From: Macrosoma leucophasiata
Taxonomy: Eukaryota > Arthropoda > Insecta > Lepidoptera > Hedylidae
DNA length: 64,000 bases
Direction of reading: 5' to 3'
Assembly: GCA_036365455.1 (NCBI GenBank)
Contig: JAWQUS010000022.1
Span: forward strand, 7,688,001 to 7,752,000
Shown piece after piece: positions 11,901 to 21,460 of this stretch; the first letter of the stretch is position 1; every line of letters starts with the position of its first letter. The notes below the pieces were generated by a model. The model was not told the origin of the DNA. It saw only the letters and a program-made list of their open reading frames with translations, and did no database searches. A program made the translations under genes and the position numbers.

Positions 11901-14900
11901 TATATTATGTATGTAAAATTATACATAATAGGTATATTCGCTTTATGTTCATCAATTTTAAAAAATATTCCTACTTTTACATATTAATGTTCTTCTTTTT
12001 CACCAGTATTATATTTATTCATCGTCCCCGTTCAAAATTGTGTCAATTTTTTTTATGTAATGGAAGTGGCAAACAAGCATGCAGTTCACATTGCTGTGGA
12101 GCTTACGGACCACAAAATGATTATTGTATGCATATATAGATCTCCAAACAATAATTCATTTACATTGGACTTATTTTTTAATAAACTTGAGGATATATTT
12201 AACAAAATCTGCTTTAAAAATAAAAAAAATGTAATTTGTGGTGATTTTAATATTGATAGATTAAAAAGAACTAAAGGGTCTATAACATTTGAGCATATCC
12301 TACATACGTTTAACTTAAATTTGTGCATTAATCAGCCCACGCGTCTCAGCAGCAATACTTGCATTGACAATTTCGCACACAATCTTCGTCCTTGCAAAAG
12401 TTTTGTAGAAGAACTTGCCATATCCGACCACACAGCTCAAATTTTACAATGTCCAGTTAAGAAAAGTCATATACTTAATTATTGGTACAAGTTTAAACGT
12501 GACTATACACCTGACAACCTAAAAAAGTTCTATGATTGTCTAAGCAACTTATCATTTCAAGAGGTATATTCAACTTCTGATCCTAATTTTGCCTACAATA
12601 ATTTTCTTGATCTATTACAGTTATTTTATAACCCATGTTTTCCCGAAATTAAGATTAAAATACCAACTGAAGCCCGAACTAAATGGTTGTCTAAGGGAAT
12701 AAAATCAAGCTCTAAGATCAAAAGGAAACTTTTGTGGAGCTAGGGTAACGAAAAGTAGACAGGATAAATATAAATTCAAGTTGTATTCCAAAAGATTACG
12801 TAAAATAATTAAACTAACAAAAAAGTCACAAAATGATTACAAAATTAAAACTTCAAAAAATAAGGTAAAAGCTACATGGAACATTATAAATAATAATGTT
12901 AAATCAATTCCACATGATCAAATAGAGTCAATCAAAATAAACGACCACTACGTTACAGATCCTCAAAAAATTGCTCAATCATTTAATGATTTCTTCATTG
13001 ATCAATCATTAAAGATAGAACTAATAATGATAATTATACAAATCCTATTAAATACAATAATCCTAACTCTTTGTTCTTAAGCCCCACTTGCGCAGGTGAC
13101 ATTTTAATAATTATAAGGTCTTTAAAAAATAGTAACAGTACTGGTATTGATAACATAAATACAAAAGTAGTAAAATATATTGCACCAATCATAGCTCCAA
13201 TATTGAGCTACATTATAAACATATGTATTGAATGCGGTATCTTCCCTAATGAGGTGAAAAAGACGATCATCAAACCTATTTTCAAAAAACAAGATAAAGA
13301 AGATATGCAGTATTATCGCCCTATTGCATTACTACCAGTGTTCTCAAAGATACTTGAAAAAGTTATTTATAGTAATGTATATAACTAATTCGAAAAATTT
13401 AATATTTTTAATGAAGAACAAGTAGGTTTTAGAAAGGGGAAATCAATAAATATCGCAGTTTTCAACTTCTTGAAATTAGTAATGTCACGCCTCGAAAATA
13501 AACAACGAGTAACTGCAATTTTCATGGATATGACAAGGGCTTTTGATTTAGTTGATCACGTGATACTTTAAAAAAAACTGGAAACGTATGGATTGAGAAA
13601 CAATGCACTAAATTTATTTAAATATTATCTGTCCGGTCGCACACAAATGACTGTAATAAGTAAAATTAACCCGATTAGTAAAACAGAAACTAACTACCTA
13701 TCTGAACCCAGAGAAATTCACTTTGGTGTGCCGCAAGGTAGCTTTTTGGGACCCTTACTGTTCTTAATTTATATTAATGACTTCCGAAAGTAATAGAACA
13801 TCCTATGGTTTTGTTTGCTGATGACAGTACGGTACTTTTCACAGATAACAATCTAGATGATTATGAAAATGAAATCAATAAATCACTAGCAAAGTTAATC
13901 GATTGGTTAGTTAATAATAATTTAAAGATAAACCTTTCGAAAGCATGTATGATGAATTTCATGTACAAAAACATAAAAAAGTATCATTTAAATGTTAATT
14001 ACAGGGGCTCATCTGTTAATAGTAGTAGCGTAACAAAATTCCTGGGTTTTTACATTGACGACGGTTTAAAGTGGAAAGCTCATATAGAGCACGTTACTAA
14101 AACATTAAGTAAATACTCCTATGCGATACATATGCTTAACAAAGTAGTGAATGCAAGCGCTGTTCTTACAGCCTATCATGCTTATATTGGCAGTATCCTT
14201 AAATACGGCATAATATTCTGGGGAAATGCACCTGGAACTGAATGTGTGTTTAAAGCGCAGAAAAGATGTGTTAGATCCATATGCAGGCTATCGCTAAGGG
14301 ACTCATGTAAGTCACATTTCCAAAATTTGAAAATTCTTACACTCCCTTCGATATACATCTTCGAGATTGCTAAGATGGTAAAGAGAGATATAAACAAGTA
14401 TGACACTCTAACGTCAAAACGACATTGTAACAAGCTGTGCTCTGTTATATCCAGAACTCAGCTATATCGTACAAGTGTTTTTTGTATGGGACCTACAATT
14501 TATAATAAACTACCTGATGCAATAAAATCATTAAATGGGAATTTGTTCAATAGAAAATTGAAAGACTTCTTAATTGAAAAAACCTATTACTCTGTAAAGG
14601 AATACCTTAATAGTTAAGATACTACACTAATATAAATAAATTTATAATTGATGACTGTACATGTGATTAACCAAAAAATATTCTTATTTAAACTCTTATG
14701 ATTAATATTATTTGCAATATTATTTGACATATTTTCTCTGTATAATTTTAATTTAAATATTTGTATGCCAGTGTTCGCGAAACGTGGCGGACTAATTATT
14801 ATTATCATATCTTTGTTTGTACCCATGTTTGCACAAATAAACGATTTGATTTGATTTGATTCAATTTGTCAAGTACTTAGTTTTTGGGTATCAATCGATA

Positions 14901-17854
14901 AAACTACGGTGGGCGTCGTGTGGCGGGTGGCTCACTTCCCTCTAAAATGCTCGAGCAGAGCAATGTTTACCACATGCGCTATAATCGTGAACAGGTGCTG
15001 ATGGTGGTGTGTGATCTGTTCTGGTCTGCCGGTGCTACATTTAATTAAAGTGGATAGTTGTTGATTTGTACTTGTAGAAATATACATAAACCTTTGGTTT
15101 GTACGTTCATATTATTAGACTAGCTGACCCGGCAAACTTCGTATTGCCTCACAATGAAATAATGTGTCAAAGGTTTGATAGATACGGACTATTTGTATAG
15201 GAAAATGAAATTAAATGTAGAGATTCCCGTGGGAATGAGTGATTTTCCCGCAGTAAAAAGTAGCCTAAATGTTGGCCAGGCTTAGTATCTATACACCACA
15301 AAAAGTTTCATTCGAATTCGTCCAGTATCTTCGGAGGTTAGCCTGGACAAAGGGACAAACAGACAGACAAAAAAAATCATTGAAAAGTGTTCTAATACTA
15401 TTTTAACATCGCCCCCAATTGGTTTTCCGTAAATATATACAATGTACAGACACGCGGATTTTACTGTTTTATTTTAAGTATAGATTTAAATGACTATCTG
15501 TATTAAGCGCCATTTAGATGGAGAGAGTTTCTCGTACGTTTGGTTCGAGAAAATCGTACGCTACTGTCACGAGCAATAATCGCCATAACATAATCGTGTC
15601 AAAATGTTTACACACAGGCAAGAACTAAAATTTCGCGTACGATTATGTCATACTAGATTCGCCAGGACATATCGCCAGGCGATAATTGCCTATGTTTGTT
15701 TACACGACGAAATTATCGTAAGCAGATTCTTGCTCAAGAGAATCTCGGCTTGTCTAAACACGATCTCGTATGACATATTTCAAGTTCATACGAGTATCGT
15801 ACAAATCAGTTTGAACCGATTTCAGTGCGAGATATGTCATCTTTGTAATTCTGTTTACACGGACACAATAATATTCCGTTGCGAGGCGATTATCGCCCAT
15901 GGCAACGAGCGAGAAGAGCGAGTGTTTAGGCGAAGAAGAATGTTTTATATTCCTTCGATAATCGTATCTTCGAGACGAGAAACTATCTCCGTCTAAATGG
16001 CTCTTTAGACATGAGTTAAAAGTGTTTAAAAGTCTTTTTCTAGTGTTTAATAGAATTTGGAATTTGATTGTATATTTTTAGAGACATAGGTCAGTCTTGG
16101 TCTTCCTGGACCTCTGCAACCCTCCACATTCGCATTGTATATCTGATTAGTCATTCGCTCATTCGATATTCTATCTTTATGATCGAACCATCGGAGCATG
16201 CCTTTTTAACACGTTTTTATATGCTTGGGTTGTACCTAATTAATTTGAAACTTTGCAAGTATCAAGCACCGATGACAATGCAATAATTTGACAAGAGTTT
16301 TCCATTATATCATCCATATTAGGACCGCTAGGTATAATAAGTAGTTCTTTCTTGAAAATCTAAATAATTAATTAAATTTGCATGCAAACACCAACGATTC
16401 GCCAGTTACGTTTTGGCCCACGTAACAGGTGGCGAGCCTGTTGACATCTCCGGGCACATTACCAAACTTCGAGGTACTGGAAAATTTCCAGAAAATGGAA
16501 AAATCCCAATAGAACCAGAGATAAAGGATTTTAAACCATTATCTCTGATAACCCTCTACCCGGGAATCGAACCCAGGACCTCAGCGTAGTAGTAGTAGCC
16601 TGCTACCACTAGGCTACCGAGGCAGTTTAGCACATACTAAATTAGTTCAATTAGCAATATAAGCATGTTTTTCGTTCGTTTTAATTTATTCACCAAATAG
16701 GACATTTTATTAATTAATATTAATGATTATTTTTTTGTTTTATAGGTACCTGATTAGTTTCTCTATCAGTTGTTTCCCAAGAAATCCGGAGCCACCTGTC
16801 ACGAACACCACCGAGCCTTCGTAGAAATTCGACACCTCTGATGATCCTTGTTCCACCATCTCCTTCATCCATTGCTTCTTTTTCGATAACTCCTCTTCCA
16901 AAGCGAACATCTGGTCCAGAATTTTTGTACCTACAAAATTGGATTCCCCTTAATTTAGGTTTATTCCCGCTGTCCCCGTGCGCCGTGTCCCCGGGGGGAC
17001 ACGGCGCAGTGGGTGCACGTGCAGTGGGACGTATCAAGGGTTGCCATTATTTAATATAACAACGCGGGATGGGCAGCGTTTCGCTATAAAACTACCCTCA
17101 ATGTGATCGCCAAAACGCCAGCCAAGCATGGCGATTATGGCATGTTCTCCCCGTATGACTCACGACACCGTTGTGGGCGTTTTAGAGAAGGCTTTGTCTA
17201 GCAGTGGACGTCATTCGGATAAAGTGGTGATGATGAGTAATGCAAAAAGGCATGCAAACGAGATGTAGTAACAAACCAGGACAGACCAGTCCTCACCAAC
17301 AGCACTCGTTCACGAGTATGACACATTTGGAACTCGCGTCACACCGCGGACACTCCGCCAAAATTCCATACAAACGCTTAATTTGGTCTCTATTACACAG
17401 ACATCAATCAGTGACGTGTATTTACACGTGCACCTGTGTGCGTAGCACGTAGAGAATACCAAACGTCGCCCATAAGAGGGGAGGAGGTTGGGTGAGGCGG
17501 GGAAATCGGGCGGGACGTCGAAATGTCCATTCTATTCTTTTCATTCGTTTCCACTGGTGGTAGAGCTCCAGTGACGGAGCTCGCGGGCGTAGGCACCACC
17601 GCATTACCTAATATACTTGCCGCTAAATGGTAGTGTTCAGCACTATCGTGTTCCTGTCAGGTTGTAATGTACGGCCCTGTAATTTCCGGCACAGAGGCAT
17701 AACACCTTAGGCCTCAGGTGTGGCAACGCGTCTGCATTTTGGTATCCGGTCATTGTGTCTATAGGCTGCAGTCATTACTTATCATCAATGTGAACTGCAT
17801 ACTTGTTCGCCACTTTCATAACATAAAAAAAGAACAAAGAATAAACTTACCCAT
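2810..17854 (-). CDS. Fatty acyl-CoA reductase FAR-B (N-terminal part, 6 exons; rest off the left edge)
   Basis: This paralogue of FAR-A has the same expected reaction, acyl-CoA to alcohol. Exons are 17854-17851, 16930-16750, 11025-10935, 9332-9210, 4010-3886 and 2968-2810. Joined, they give about 228 residues without a stop. The start is Met-Gly-Thr-Lys, then LDQMFALEEELSKKKQWM, the NADP loop TGGSGFLGK, SCKVAKMYVLMRAKK, YEDLRKEQPTFESKIVPVDG, VNFIFHAAATTNFDM and CIVYVSTAYSQ. All five full exons equal their FAR-A counterparts in length and phase. The catalytic YxxxK exon and everything after it are not in 1-2809, which holds only repeats, so they should lie beyond the edge. Several introns are interrupted by transposons. 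Whether the gene is intact downstream cannot be seen. Confidence 0.9.
3620..3700 (-). mobile_element. tRNA-like SINE head (diverged)
   Basis: The minus strand begins GACTGCCTCGTTGGCTCAG, with a B box GTTCGATCCCC, resembling a tRNA D-arm and T-arm. It is diverged from SINE-1. Confidence 0.5.
3886..4010 (-). CDS. FAR-B exon 5 (125 nt)
   Basis: It encodes VNFIFHAAATTNFDMPLK and LINVRGTREVLSLAKACKQL, bounded by acceptor CAG and donor GTGGGT. It is the best-conserved exon between the two paralogues. Confidence 0.94.
4290..4835. repeat. Nested foldback element
   Basis: Two nested inverted repeats. The inner pair is GCGCGTTATTCGCTACCGAC at 4571-4590 with its partner at 4644-4663. The outer pair, about 4400-4505 and 4685-4800, shares CTATCGTACCCTGAAT and its complement. 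A related piece with the inner arm lies at 40440-40580. There is no ORF. Confidence 0.6.
5427..5717 (-). mobile_element. hAT-like MITE family F (copy 1)
   Basis: Terminal inverted repeats resemble CATAGAGCAACACCGG, with GAGTAGCCAT inside. It is flanked by near-identical 8-bp duplications, CATTCGAC at 5419-5426 and CATTCAAC at 5718-5725. An 8-bp duplication is the hAT hallmark. Non-coding. Confidence 0.75.
5925..6135 (+). repeat. Dispersed repeat family E (copy)
   Basis: Contains ACTACGTATAGAATGGACAC, ACGTGCTACGCACACAGGTG and GATTGATGTCTGTGTAATAG. Other copies: 17240-17545 (minus), 21925-22230 (minus), 43360-43500 (minus), 44325-44400, 49485-49700 and 61070-61165. No coding capacity recognised. 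Confidence 0.65.
6136..7000. other. FAR-B intron stretch, unassigned
   Basis: GC-rich sequence to about 6360 that looks repeat-derived, then AT-rich intron. A fragment of repeat family C lies at 6833-6880. No exon with FAR similarity is visible here. Confidence 0.4.
7010..7563 (+). mobile_element. RTE-type LINE 3' fragment interrupted by a MITE
   Basis: The two halves (7010-7201 and 7475-7563) read KGHTVRGKEKRPK, then RKRGRPHKRWVDETR and VAGGPW, and resume AKDRDEWKELEEVFAYKR. This is the classical RTE/BovB-like C-terminal end. A family F MITE sits between them. Confidence 0.75.
7202..7466 (+). mobile_element. hAT-like MITE family F (copy 2)
   Basis: 265 bp, from CATAGAGCAACACCGG to its inverted partner ending TTGCTCTATG. 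Perfect 8-bp duplications ACAATAGC lie at 7194-7201 and 7467-7474, inside an RTE LINE remnant, so the boundary is exact. Confidence 0.88.
7564..8000. other. AT-rich intron sequence
   Basis: Low-complexity AT-rich FAR-B intron. I see no gene or recognisable element. Confidence 0.5.
8002..8212 (+). mobile_element. SINE-2 unit with tRNA-like cloverleaf (8101-8176)
   Basis: GGCTTCAGTAGCTCAATTGG can fold as acceptor and D-arm, and GCGAGTTCGAGTCTCGC forms a T-arm. The acceptor pairs GGCTTCA with TGAAGTC. The anticodon loop would read AGA, but there is no long variable arm as in tRNA-Ser. The flanks recur at 61.5-62.2 kb, so this is a repeat, not a tRNA gene. Confidence 0.7.
8301..8575 (+). repeat. 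Dispersed repeat family C (near full copy)
   Basis: About 280 bp, with GTGGCAAACAAGCATGCAGT, CTGTGCCGGAAATTACAGG and GAACACGATAGTGCTGAAC, ending in the ACTGGTGGTAGAGCTCC-type hairpin. Read in the opposite orientation it ends ACATAAAAAAA, an A-rich tail like a SINE. At least 15 copies or fragments occur in this window. Confidence 0.75.
8734..9179 (-). mobile_element. LINE-A 3' fragment with 13-bp target duplication
   Basis: Minus-strand coding matches the LINE-A C-terminus (IERMSNERMTKQIYNANVDG), ending in a TATGTATGTA-type tail. GTTAAATATTGTA flanks it at 8721-8733 and 9180-9192. It lies in the FAR-B intron next to exon 4. Confidence 0.9.
9210..9332 (-). CDS. FAR-B exon 4 (123 nt)
   Basis: It encodes VYEDLRKEQPTFESKIVP and VDGDVADLRIGISDKHW, ending NLTEE at donor GTACGT. 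Acceptor AAG. A LINE fragment is inserted in the intron, its near target-site copy 17 bp from the exon. Confidence 0.94.
9400..9740 (+). repeat. Dispersed repeat family B (copy)
   Basis: Contains CGTCCCACTGCTGGGCACG and CACGGAATGGCGCATTTTAA. It is more diverged than the 2425 copy. Confidence 0.7.
9825..9960 (-). repeat. Repeat family C, 5' half
   Basis: Carries TGGTAGTGTTCTGCACTATC and GTCAGGTGGTAATGAACGG, then stops abruptly where the 35-bp minisatellite starts. Confidence 0.65.
9961..10160. repeat. 35-bp minisatellite (about 5.5 units)
   Basis: The core AGACTGTTGCTTTTATCTG recurs at 9971, 10006, 10041, 10076 and 10111, with a diverged sixth at 10146: an exact 35-bp period. The units are direct and adjacent, with no spacers. 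It abuts the mariner at 10164. Confidence 0.92.
10164..10836 (-). mobile_element. Internally deleted mariner
   Basis: About 673 bp between inverted ends GGTTGGGGAAAAAGT, with TA at the flanks. The minus-strand ORF 10657-10238 keeps the N-terminal helix-turn-helix part (MSESNEEIRYILKFY to GRPFTDK) and jumps to the C-terminal DLAPSDFHLFRS. The first two acidic catalytic residues are lost, so it is inactive. It sits in the FAR-B intron after exon 3. Confidence 0.9.
10935..11025 (-). CDS. FAR-B exon 3 (91 nt)
   Basis: It encodes R|SCKVAKMYVLMRAKKNKT and VEDRLLNILKEP. Acceptor TAG and donor GTATG. A deleted mariner lies only about 100 bp downstream in the following intron. Confidence 0.93.
11168..11545. 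mobile_element. hAT-like MITE family F, composite copy
   Basis: Starts CATAGAGCAACACGGG and ends CGTGTTCCTCTATG, with an internal second start (GCAACACCGGAGAGGAG at 11295). It looks like two overlapping or rearranged copies in opposite orientation. Confidence 0.65.
11548..11740 (-). repeat. Repeat family B (partial, minus)
   Basis: The complement of family B from the GGCAACCCATTATA end to CTATCGATAG. It starts where the MITE ends. Confidence 0.7.
11741..12058. other. AT-rich intron sequence
   Basis: Very AT-rich, with no recognisable element or exon. Confidence 0.4.
12060..14870 (+). mobile_element. Degenerate Jockey/CR1-like LINE (endonuclease and RT)
   Basis: Frames at 12060-12743, 12781-13080, 13071-13388, 13593-13793 and 13805-14617 form one broken ORF2. 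The apurinic endonuclease part has IYRSPNNN, VICGDFNID and the ISDH motif. RT motifs are YYRPIALLPVFSKILEKV, FMDMTRAFDLVDH, GVPQGSFLGPLLFLIYINDF and FADD. A conserved C-terminal region follows. The tail ends in repeated GATTT units near 14850. The extreme 5' end (GGAAGTGGCAAACAAGCATG) belongs to repeat family C, a chimeric junction. Several stops and frameshifts make it inactive. Confidence 0.85.
15120..15480 (+). repeat. Interspersed repeat with CTGACCCGGCAAAC start
   Basis: Contains CTGACCCGGCAAACTTCGTA and ends near a GACAGACAAAAAAA stretch. A related copy at 24440-24640 carries GTCCAGCCGTTCTCGAG. It is a common lepidopteran-type repeat; I cannot class it firmly. Confidence 0.5.
15506..16004. 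mobile_element. PIF/Harbinger-like MITE
   Basis: About 499 bp with imperfect inverted ends AGCGCCATTTAGATGGAG and AGAGCCATTTAGACGGAG (complement), flanked by TTA at 15503-15505 and 16005-16007. The 3-bp TTA duplication suits PIF/Harbinger. The interior has many CGATTAT/ATAATCG motifs. Confidence 0.7.
16083..16205 (-). mobile_element. LINE-A fragment
   Basis: The complement encodes the IERMxNERMTxQIxNANV part of the LINE-A C-terminus, truncated at both ends. Confidence 0.7.
16381..16625 (-). mobile_element. SINE-1 (near full)
   Basis: Minus strand from ACTGCCTCGGTAGCC to the GCGAATCGTTGGTGTTTGCATG region. It has A and B boxes and ends short of the LINE-like tail. It sits in the FAR-B gene close to exon 2. 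Confidence 0.8.
16750..16930 (-). CDS. FAR-B exon 2 (NADP-binding motif, 181 nt)
   Basis: It encodes LDQMFALEEELSKKKQWM and then NFYEGSVVFVTGGSGFLGK and QLIEKLI. Acceptor TAG and donor GTACC. A different frame of the same strand holds a longer meaningless ORF (16720-17037), which is a shadow. Confidence 0.93.
17060..17235 (+). mobile_element. RTE-type LINE 3' fragment
   Basis: Ends GGTGATGATGA and reads a diverged version of the SLVEKALSSSGRHS tail seen in RTE-like LINEs. Similar tails lie at 28180-28290, 28935-28990 and 33880-33990. Confidence 0.5.
17240..17545 (-). repeat. Repeat family E (copy)
   Basis: The complement of the 5925 copy, followed at once by family C at 17556. It lies within the FAR-B first intron. 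Confidence 0.65.
17556..17830 (-). repeat. Repeat family C (near full, minus)
   Basis: Runs from CACTGGTGGTAGAGCTCCAG to the ACATAAAAAAAG tail at 17821-17832. It ends about 20 bp from the candidate first FAR-B exon. Confidence 0.75.
17851..17854 (-). CDS. FAR-B candidate first coding exon (ATG G)
   Basis: The minus strand has ATGG directly followed by the near-consensus donor GTAAGTTT. Joining ATG G to the next exon, which begins GT ACA, gives M-G-T in frame. An A-rich stretch precedes the ATG. It parallels the FAR-A candidate. Confidence 0.6.
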
Positions 17855-18154
17855 TTTTTTGGCTGTCAGTAACTAAATATTCGTACAGAAATACATTAAT
17901 ATACAATTACTTTTAAGTTGATATGCTTTCATGCAACGAATGGTGTCTTCAAGGCGGTCGCTTAGACTAACGCCGGCTTTTTGGTAGTCATAATCTTTTG
18001 AATGAATAAAAATAATTAATTAGAATTAATATTCATCAAATTGAATTGAAATTATGTCAGCGTGTGAACATATTCAATACTAGCCCGTGCCCGACTTCGT
18101 CTGCGTAGAATTTAACAAAAAGTTGTTATTCTATCATCTATCCATATCTATCTA

Positions 18155-18432
18155 CTGGTGGTAGAGCTGACGGTGCTCGCAGGCGTAGGCACCACCGCGT
18201 TACCTAATATTCTTGCCGCTAATTGGTAGTGTTCAGCACTATCGTGTTCCGGTCAGGTGGAAATGTATGACCCTGTAATAGCAGGCACAGAGGCATTACA
18301 TCATAGGCCTCAGTAGTGGTAACGCATCTGCATTTTGACCTCTGGTCTTTGTGTGGGTGTCTATAGGTTGCAGTCATCACTTAACATCAATATGAACTGC
18401 ATGCTTGCTTGCCGCTTTCATTACATAAAAAA
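18155..18432 (-). repeat. Repeat family C (near full, minus)
   Basis: Starts ACTGGTGGTAGAGCTGACGG and ends TTACATAAAAAAAAG. It lies just upstream of the putative FAR-B start and could overlap its promoter. Confidence 0.75.
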
Positions 18433-18545
18433 AAGTCTATACCTATAGATTTTATTTTTAATGTAAGTTACTAGATAGGTTATTTGTAAGACTGTTAGGT
18501 AGCATTCGTTTTCGTAAGTTTACTAAAACTAGATACCTTACTTAC

Positions 18546-20015
18546 TGCCTCAGTAGCGTAGTGGTAGCAGGCCACTACTATTACGCTGGAGGTCCAGGGT
18601 TCGATTCCCGGGTCGGGGACTTTCAGAGATAACGGTTAAAAATCCTTTATCTCTGCTTCTATTAGGATTTTTCCATTTTCTGGAAGTTTCCCAGTACCCC
18701 AGAGTTTGGTAATGTGCCCGGAGATGGCAACAGGTTCGCCACCTGTTACATGGGCCAAAACGTAACCGGCGAGTCGTGGGTGTTTGCATGTAATAGGTAG
18801 GGGAAAAAGACTTTTCGCATTATAGTATGTATGAACTTGTAATAAAATCTCTTTGGCTGTAGTATTTGTGTCCGGCTGGTTTTGGTATCATTGAAAGTTA
18901 AAGTTTTAAAGATTATAATTCCAACTTCAAATTAGGCAAATGTGTGATTTTCATTTGTTTTTCGTACTGTCAAGATGAGTGAATCTAATGAAGGAATTCG
19001 ATACATTTTAAAATTTTACTACAAAAAAGGTAAAAATGAAACGCAAGCCGCGAAAAAAAATTGCGATATTTATGGACCTAGTGCAGTGTCTGTGAGAGTA
19101 GCACAAATTTGGTTTAAGCGTTTTCAATCCGGAAATTTTGATGTCAAAGATGCACCTCGCTCTGGTCGCCCTATTACGGATAAAATAGTTGCCATTTTTG
19201 AAAAAGTGGAGCAAGATCGACATATCAATAGTTACGACGTAGCTGAAGAACTGAGAATTGATCACAAAACAGTTTAGGCGCATTTGATAAAAGCTGGGTA
19301 CAAAAAAAAGCTCGATATTTGGGTACCTCACAAGCTCACTGAAAGAAACCTAATGAACCGTGTACTCATTTGTGATTCTTTATTACGACGTAATGAAACC
19401 GGATCATTTTTGAAGAAGCTGATAACTGGTGATGAAAAGTGTATCACGTACGACAAGAACGTGCGAAAAAGGTCGTGGTCAAAGGCCGGTCAGGCTTCAC
19501 AGACTGTGGCCCGGTGACCCGGGTTAACTCGCAATAAGGTGATGTTGTGTGTGTGGTGGGATTGGAAAGGCATTATTCATTATGAGCTAGCTAGACCTCA
19601 CACATCTATAGCCACTCAGCAAAAATTAAGAGAGTTTGGCTGGGAGGTGTTAATGCATCCGCCGTATAGTCCCTGACCTTGCACCTTCAGATTTCCACCT
19701 GTCTTGGTCTCTTCAGAATTCTTTATGCAATGTTAGGTTAAGATCACGAGAGGACTGCCAAATCCACTTGTCACGTTATTTTGATGAGAAGTCCCAAAAT
19801 TTTTATAGCAATGGGATCCTACCTACAAGATGGCAAAAGGTTATCGAACAAAATGGTACATACATAATTTAGTTAAATTTAAATAAACTATATTAAAAAA
19901 TGTTTTGAATTATCTTAAAAAATGCGAAGAAACTATTTCCCCAACCTTATATGATTGAATGCATGCATTTACCTCTGCCTACCCCTTCGGGGATTACAGG
20001 CGTGAAGTTACGTTT
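18546..20015 (+). mobile_element. SINE-1 split by a mariner
   Basis: The SINE head and body occupy 18546-18795 and the tail (CTCTGCCTACCCCTTCGGGG) 19950-20015. The intact sequence at 28050-28123 shows that only the mariner interrupts it. Confidence 0.88.
18796..19947 (+). mobile_element. Mariner element, full length but broken
   Basis: Ends GGTAGGGGAAAAAGAC and (complement) GGTTGGGGAAATAG, with TA flanks. The transposase reads from MSESNEGIRYILKFYY at 18975, then a TAG at 19276-19278 in place of a Trp codon, the WVPHKLTERN motif, ITGDEK with the first catalytic Asp, and a stop at 19516. A small deletion removes the second-Asp region and a stop follows YSP. It is a pseudogene. Confidence 0.9.
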
Positions 20016-20145
20016 TTTGATACCTATTTGGTTTGAGTACGTACGCATTTCGTTTATTTAGTGTCGTTTAGATTGAAAAGAATAGAAAAAAATCCTTAAT
20101 TGTAACAACTTAGAACTAAGTAAAACTAAGAACACAAATTAATCC

Positions 20146-20206
20146 ACTGGCGCTCCACACTCTCTGCCTACCCCGTTAGAGACCTGGCGTGAAGATACAT
20201 ACATAA
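20146..20206 (+). mobile_element. LINE-A extreme 3' end
   Basis: GGCGCTCCACACTCTCTGCC to the ATACATACAT tail; a 60-bp insertion that is only LINE tail. Confidence 0.7.
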
Positions 20207-20295
20207 ATACAATTGAGAACTAAGTAAAATTATGAACACAAATTAATCATATATAATAATAATAATGGCAACCCATTATACATTGCGTCCAGCAT

Positions 20296-21460
20296 GAAAC
20301 ATTGGTCAGAAAATTATACCACTACGGAATTCGAGATACCGCTCTCGAACTTATGACTTCATATTTAAGCTCGAGAACCATGTATGTTGATATAAATGGA
20401 ACGAGATCTCCTGGCACTTCGATGGATATGGGGGTCCCGCAAGGCTCAATTCTGCGTCCATTTCTGTTTTTAGTTTATATTAATGACTTACCATACATTG
20501 TTAACGACAATCAAGAAATGATATTATTTGCAGATGATACCTCTCTCATATTCAAAATGAAAAGGCAACAAGTAGCTTGTGACGGTGTAAACAATGCCCT
20601 CTCTAAAATAGTACATTGGTTTAGTGCTAACAACCTACTGTTGAATAGTAGAAAGACAAAATGTATTAAATTTTGTACATCTAACGTTAAACAGGTTGCA
20701 ACCAATGTGAAACTAAAGCAGGAAGCATTGGAATTAGTAGACTCCACGGTATTTCTTGGCTTAACCGTGGATACAAAATTGCAGTGGGGTCCTCATATTT
20801 CCAATCTAGCCCGTAGACTAAGCTCCGCAGCGTTTGCGGTAAAAAAGATACGATCCTTAACTGACGTTGAGACGGCTCGATTGGTTTATTTTAGCTATTT
20901 TCACAGTATTATGTCCTATGGAATTTTGCTATGGGGGCATGCCGCCGATGTCAACACCATTTTTGTTTTACAGAAAAGAGCTGTGCGTGCTCATCTACGG
21001 GCTAAGTCCGCGAGTGTCTCTCAGAGATAAATTTAAGGAAATAAATATATTGACATCGCAATATATTTACGAAAATGTACTGTATGTACGTAAAAATATT
21101 AGCGAATTTCCTAGTAGAGCTAATGATTATATGAATACTAGGAACAAACACAAGTTGTCTGTGCACACAACACGACTGCATAGGGTGAGTAATTCTTTTA
21201 GAGGTCAATGTATACGCTTCTTTAACAAAATACCTGAAGATGTTCAAAGTCTTTCCATTAATAAATTTAAGAAAGTTATCAAAAAACGCTTATACATGTG
21301 CAACTATTATAAAACATGTGATTATCTTAATGACACTACACCATGGGATTGAAGCGATCGCTCCCAGGCTATTTCGAAAACCTGGATTACTTGGATACTT
21401 TGGATTTACAGACTGTATTAGATTTAAGTTTATATTCAAAAGAGCTGTACTGAGTTTCTT
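20296..21460 (+). mobile_element. Jockey/CR1-like LINE fragment (RT palm to 3' UTR)
   Basis: Two overlapping frames, 20302-21030 and 20867-21352, give RT motifs MDMGVPQGSILRPFLFLVYI and FADDTSLIF, then a C-terminal region ending near CDYLNDTTPWD. One frameshift near 20990 breaks it. The 5' part is missing, and it joins family E sequence at 21461. Confidence 0.85.

Noticed and set aside
15604..15996. 130-codon plus ORF
   Set aside because: It lies wholly inside the PIF-like MITE and is built from its inverted motifs.
16720..17037. 105-codon minus ORF at the FAR-B NADP exon
   Set aside because: The other frame of the same strand gives TGGSGFLGK with matching splice sites; this ORF is an out-of-frame shadow.
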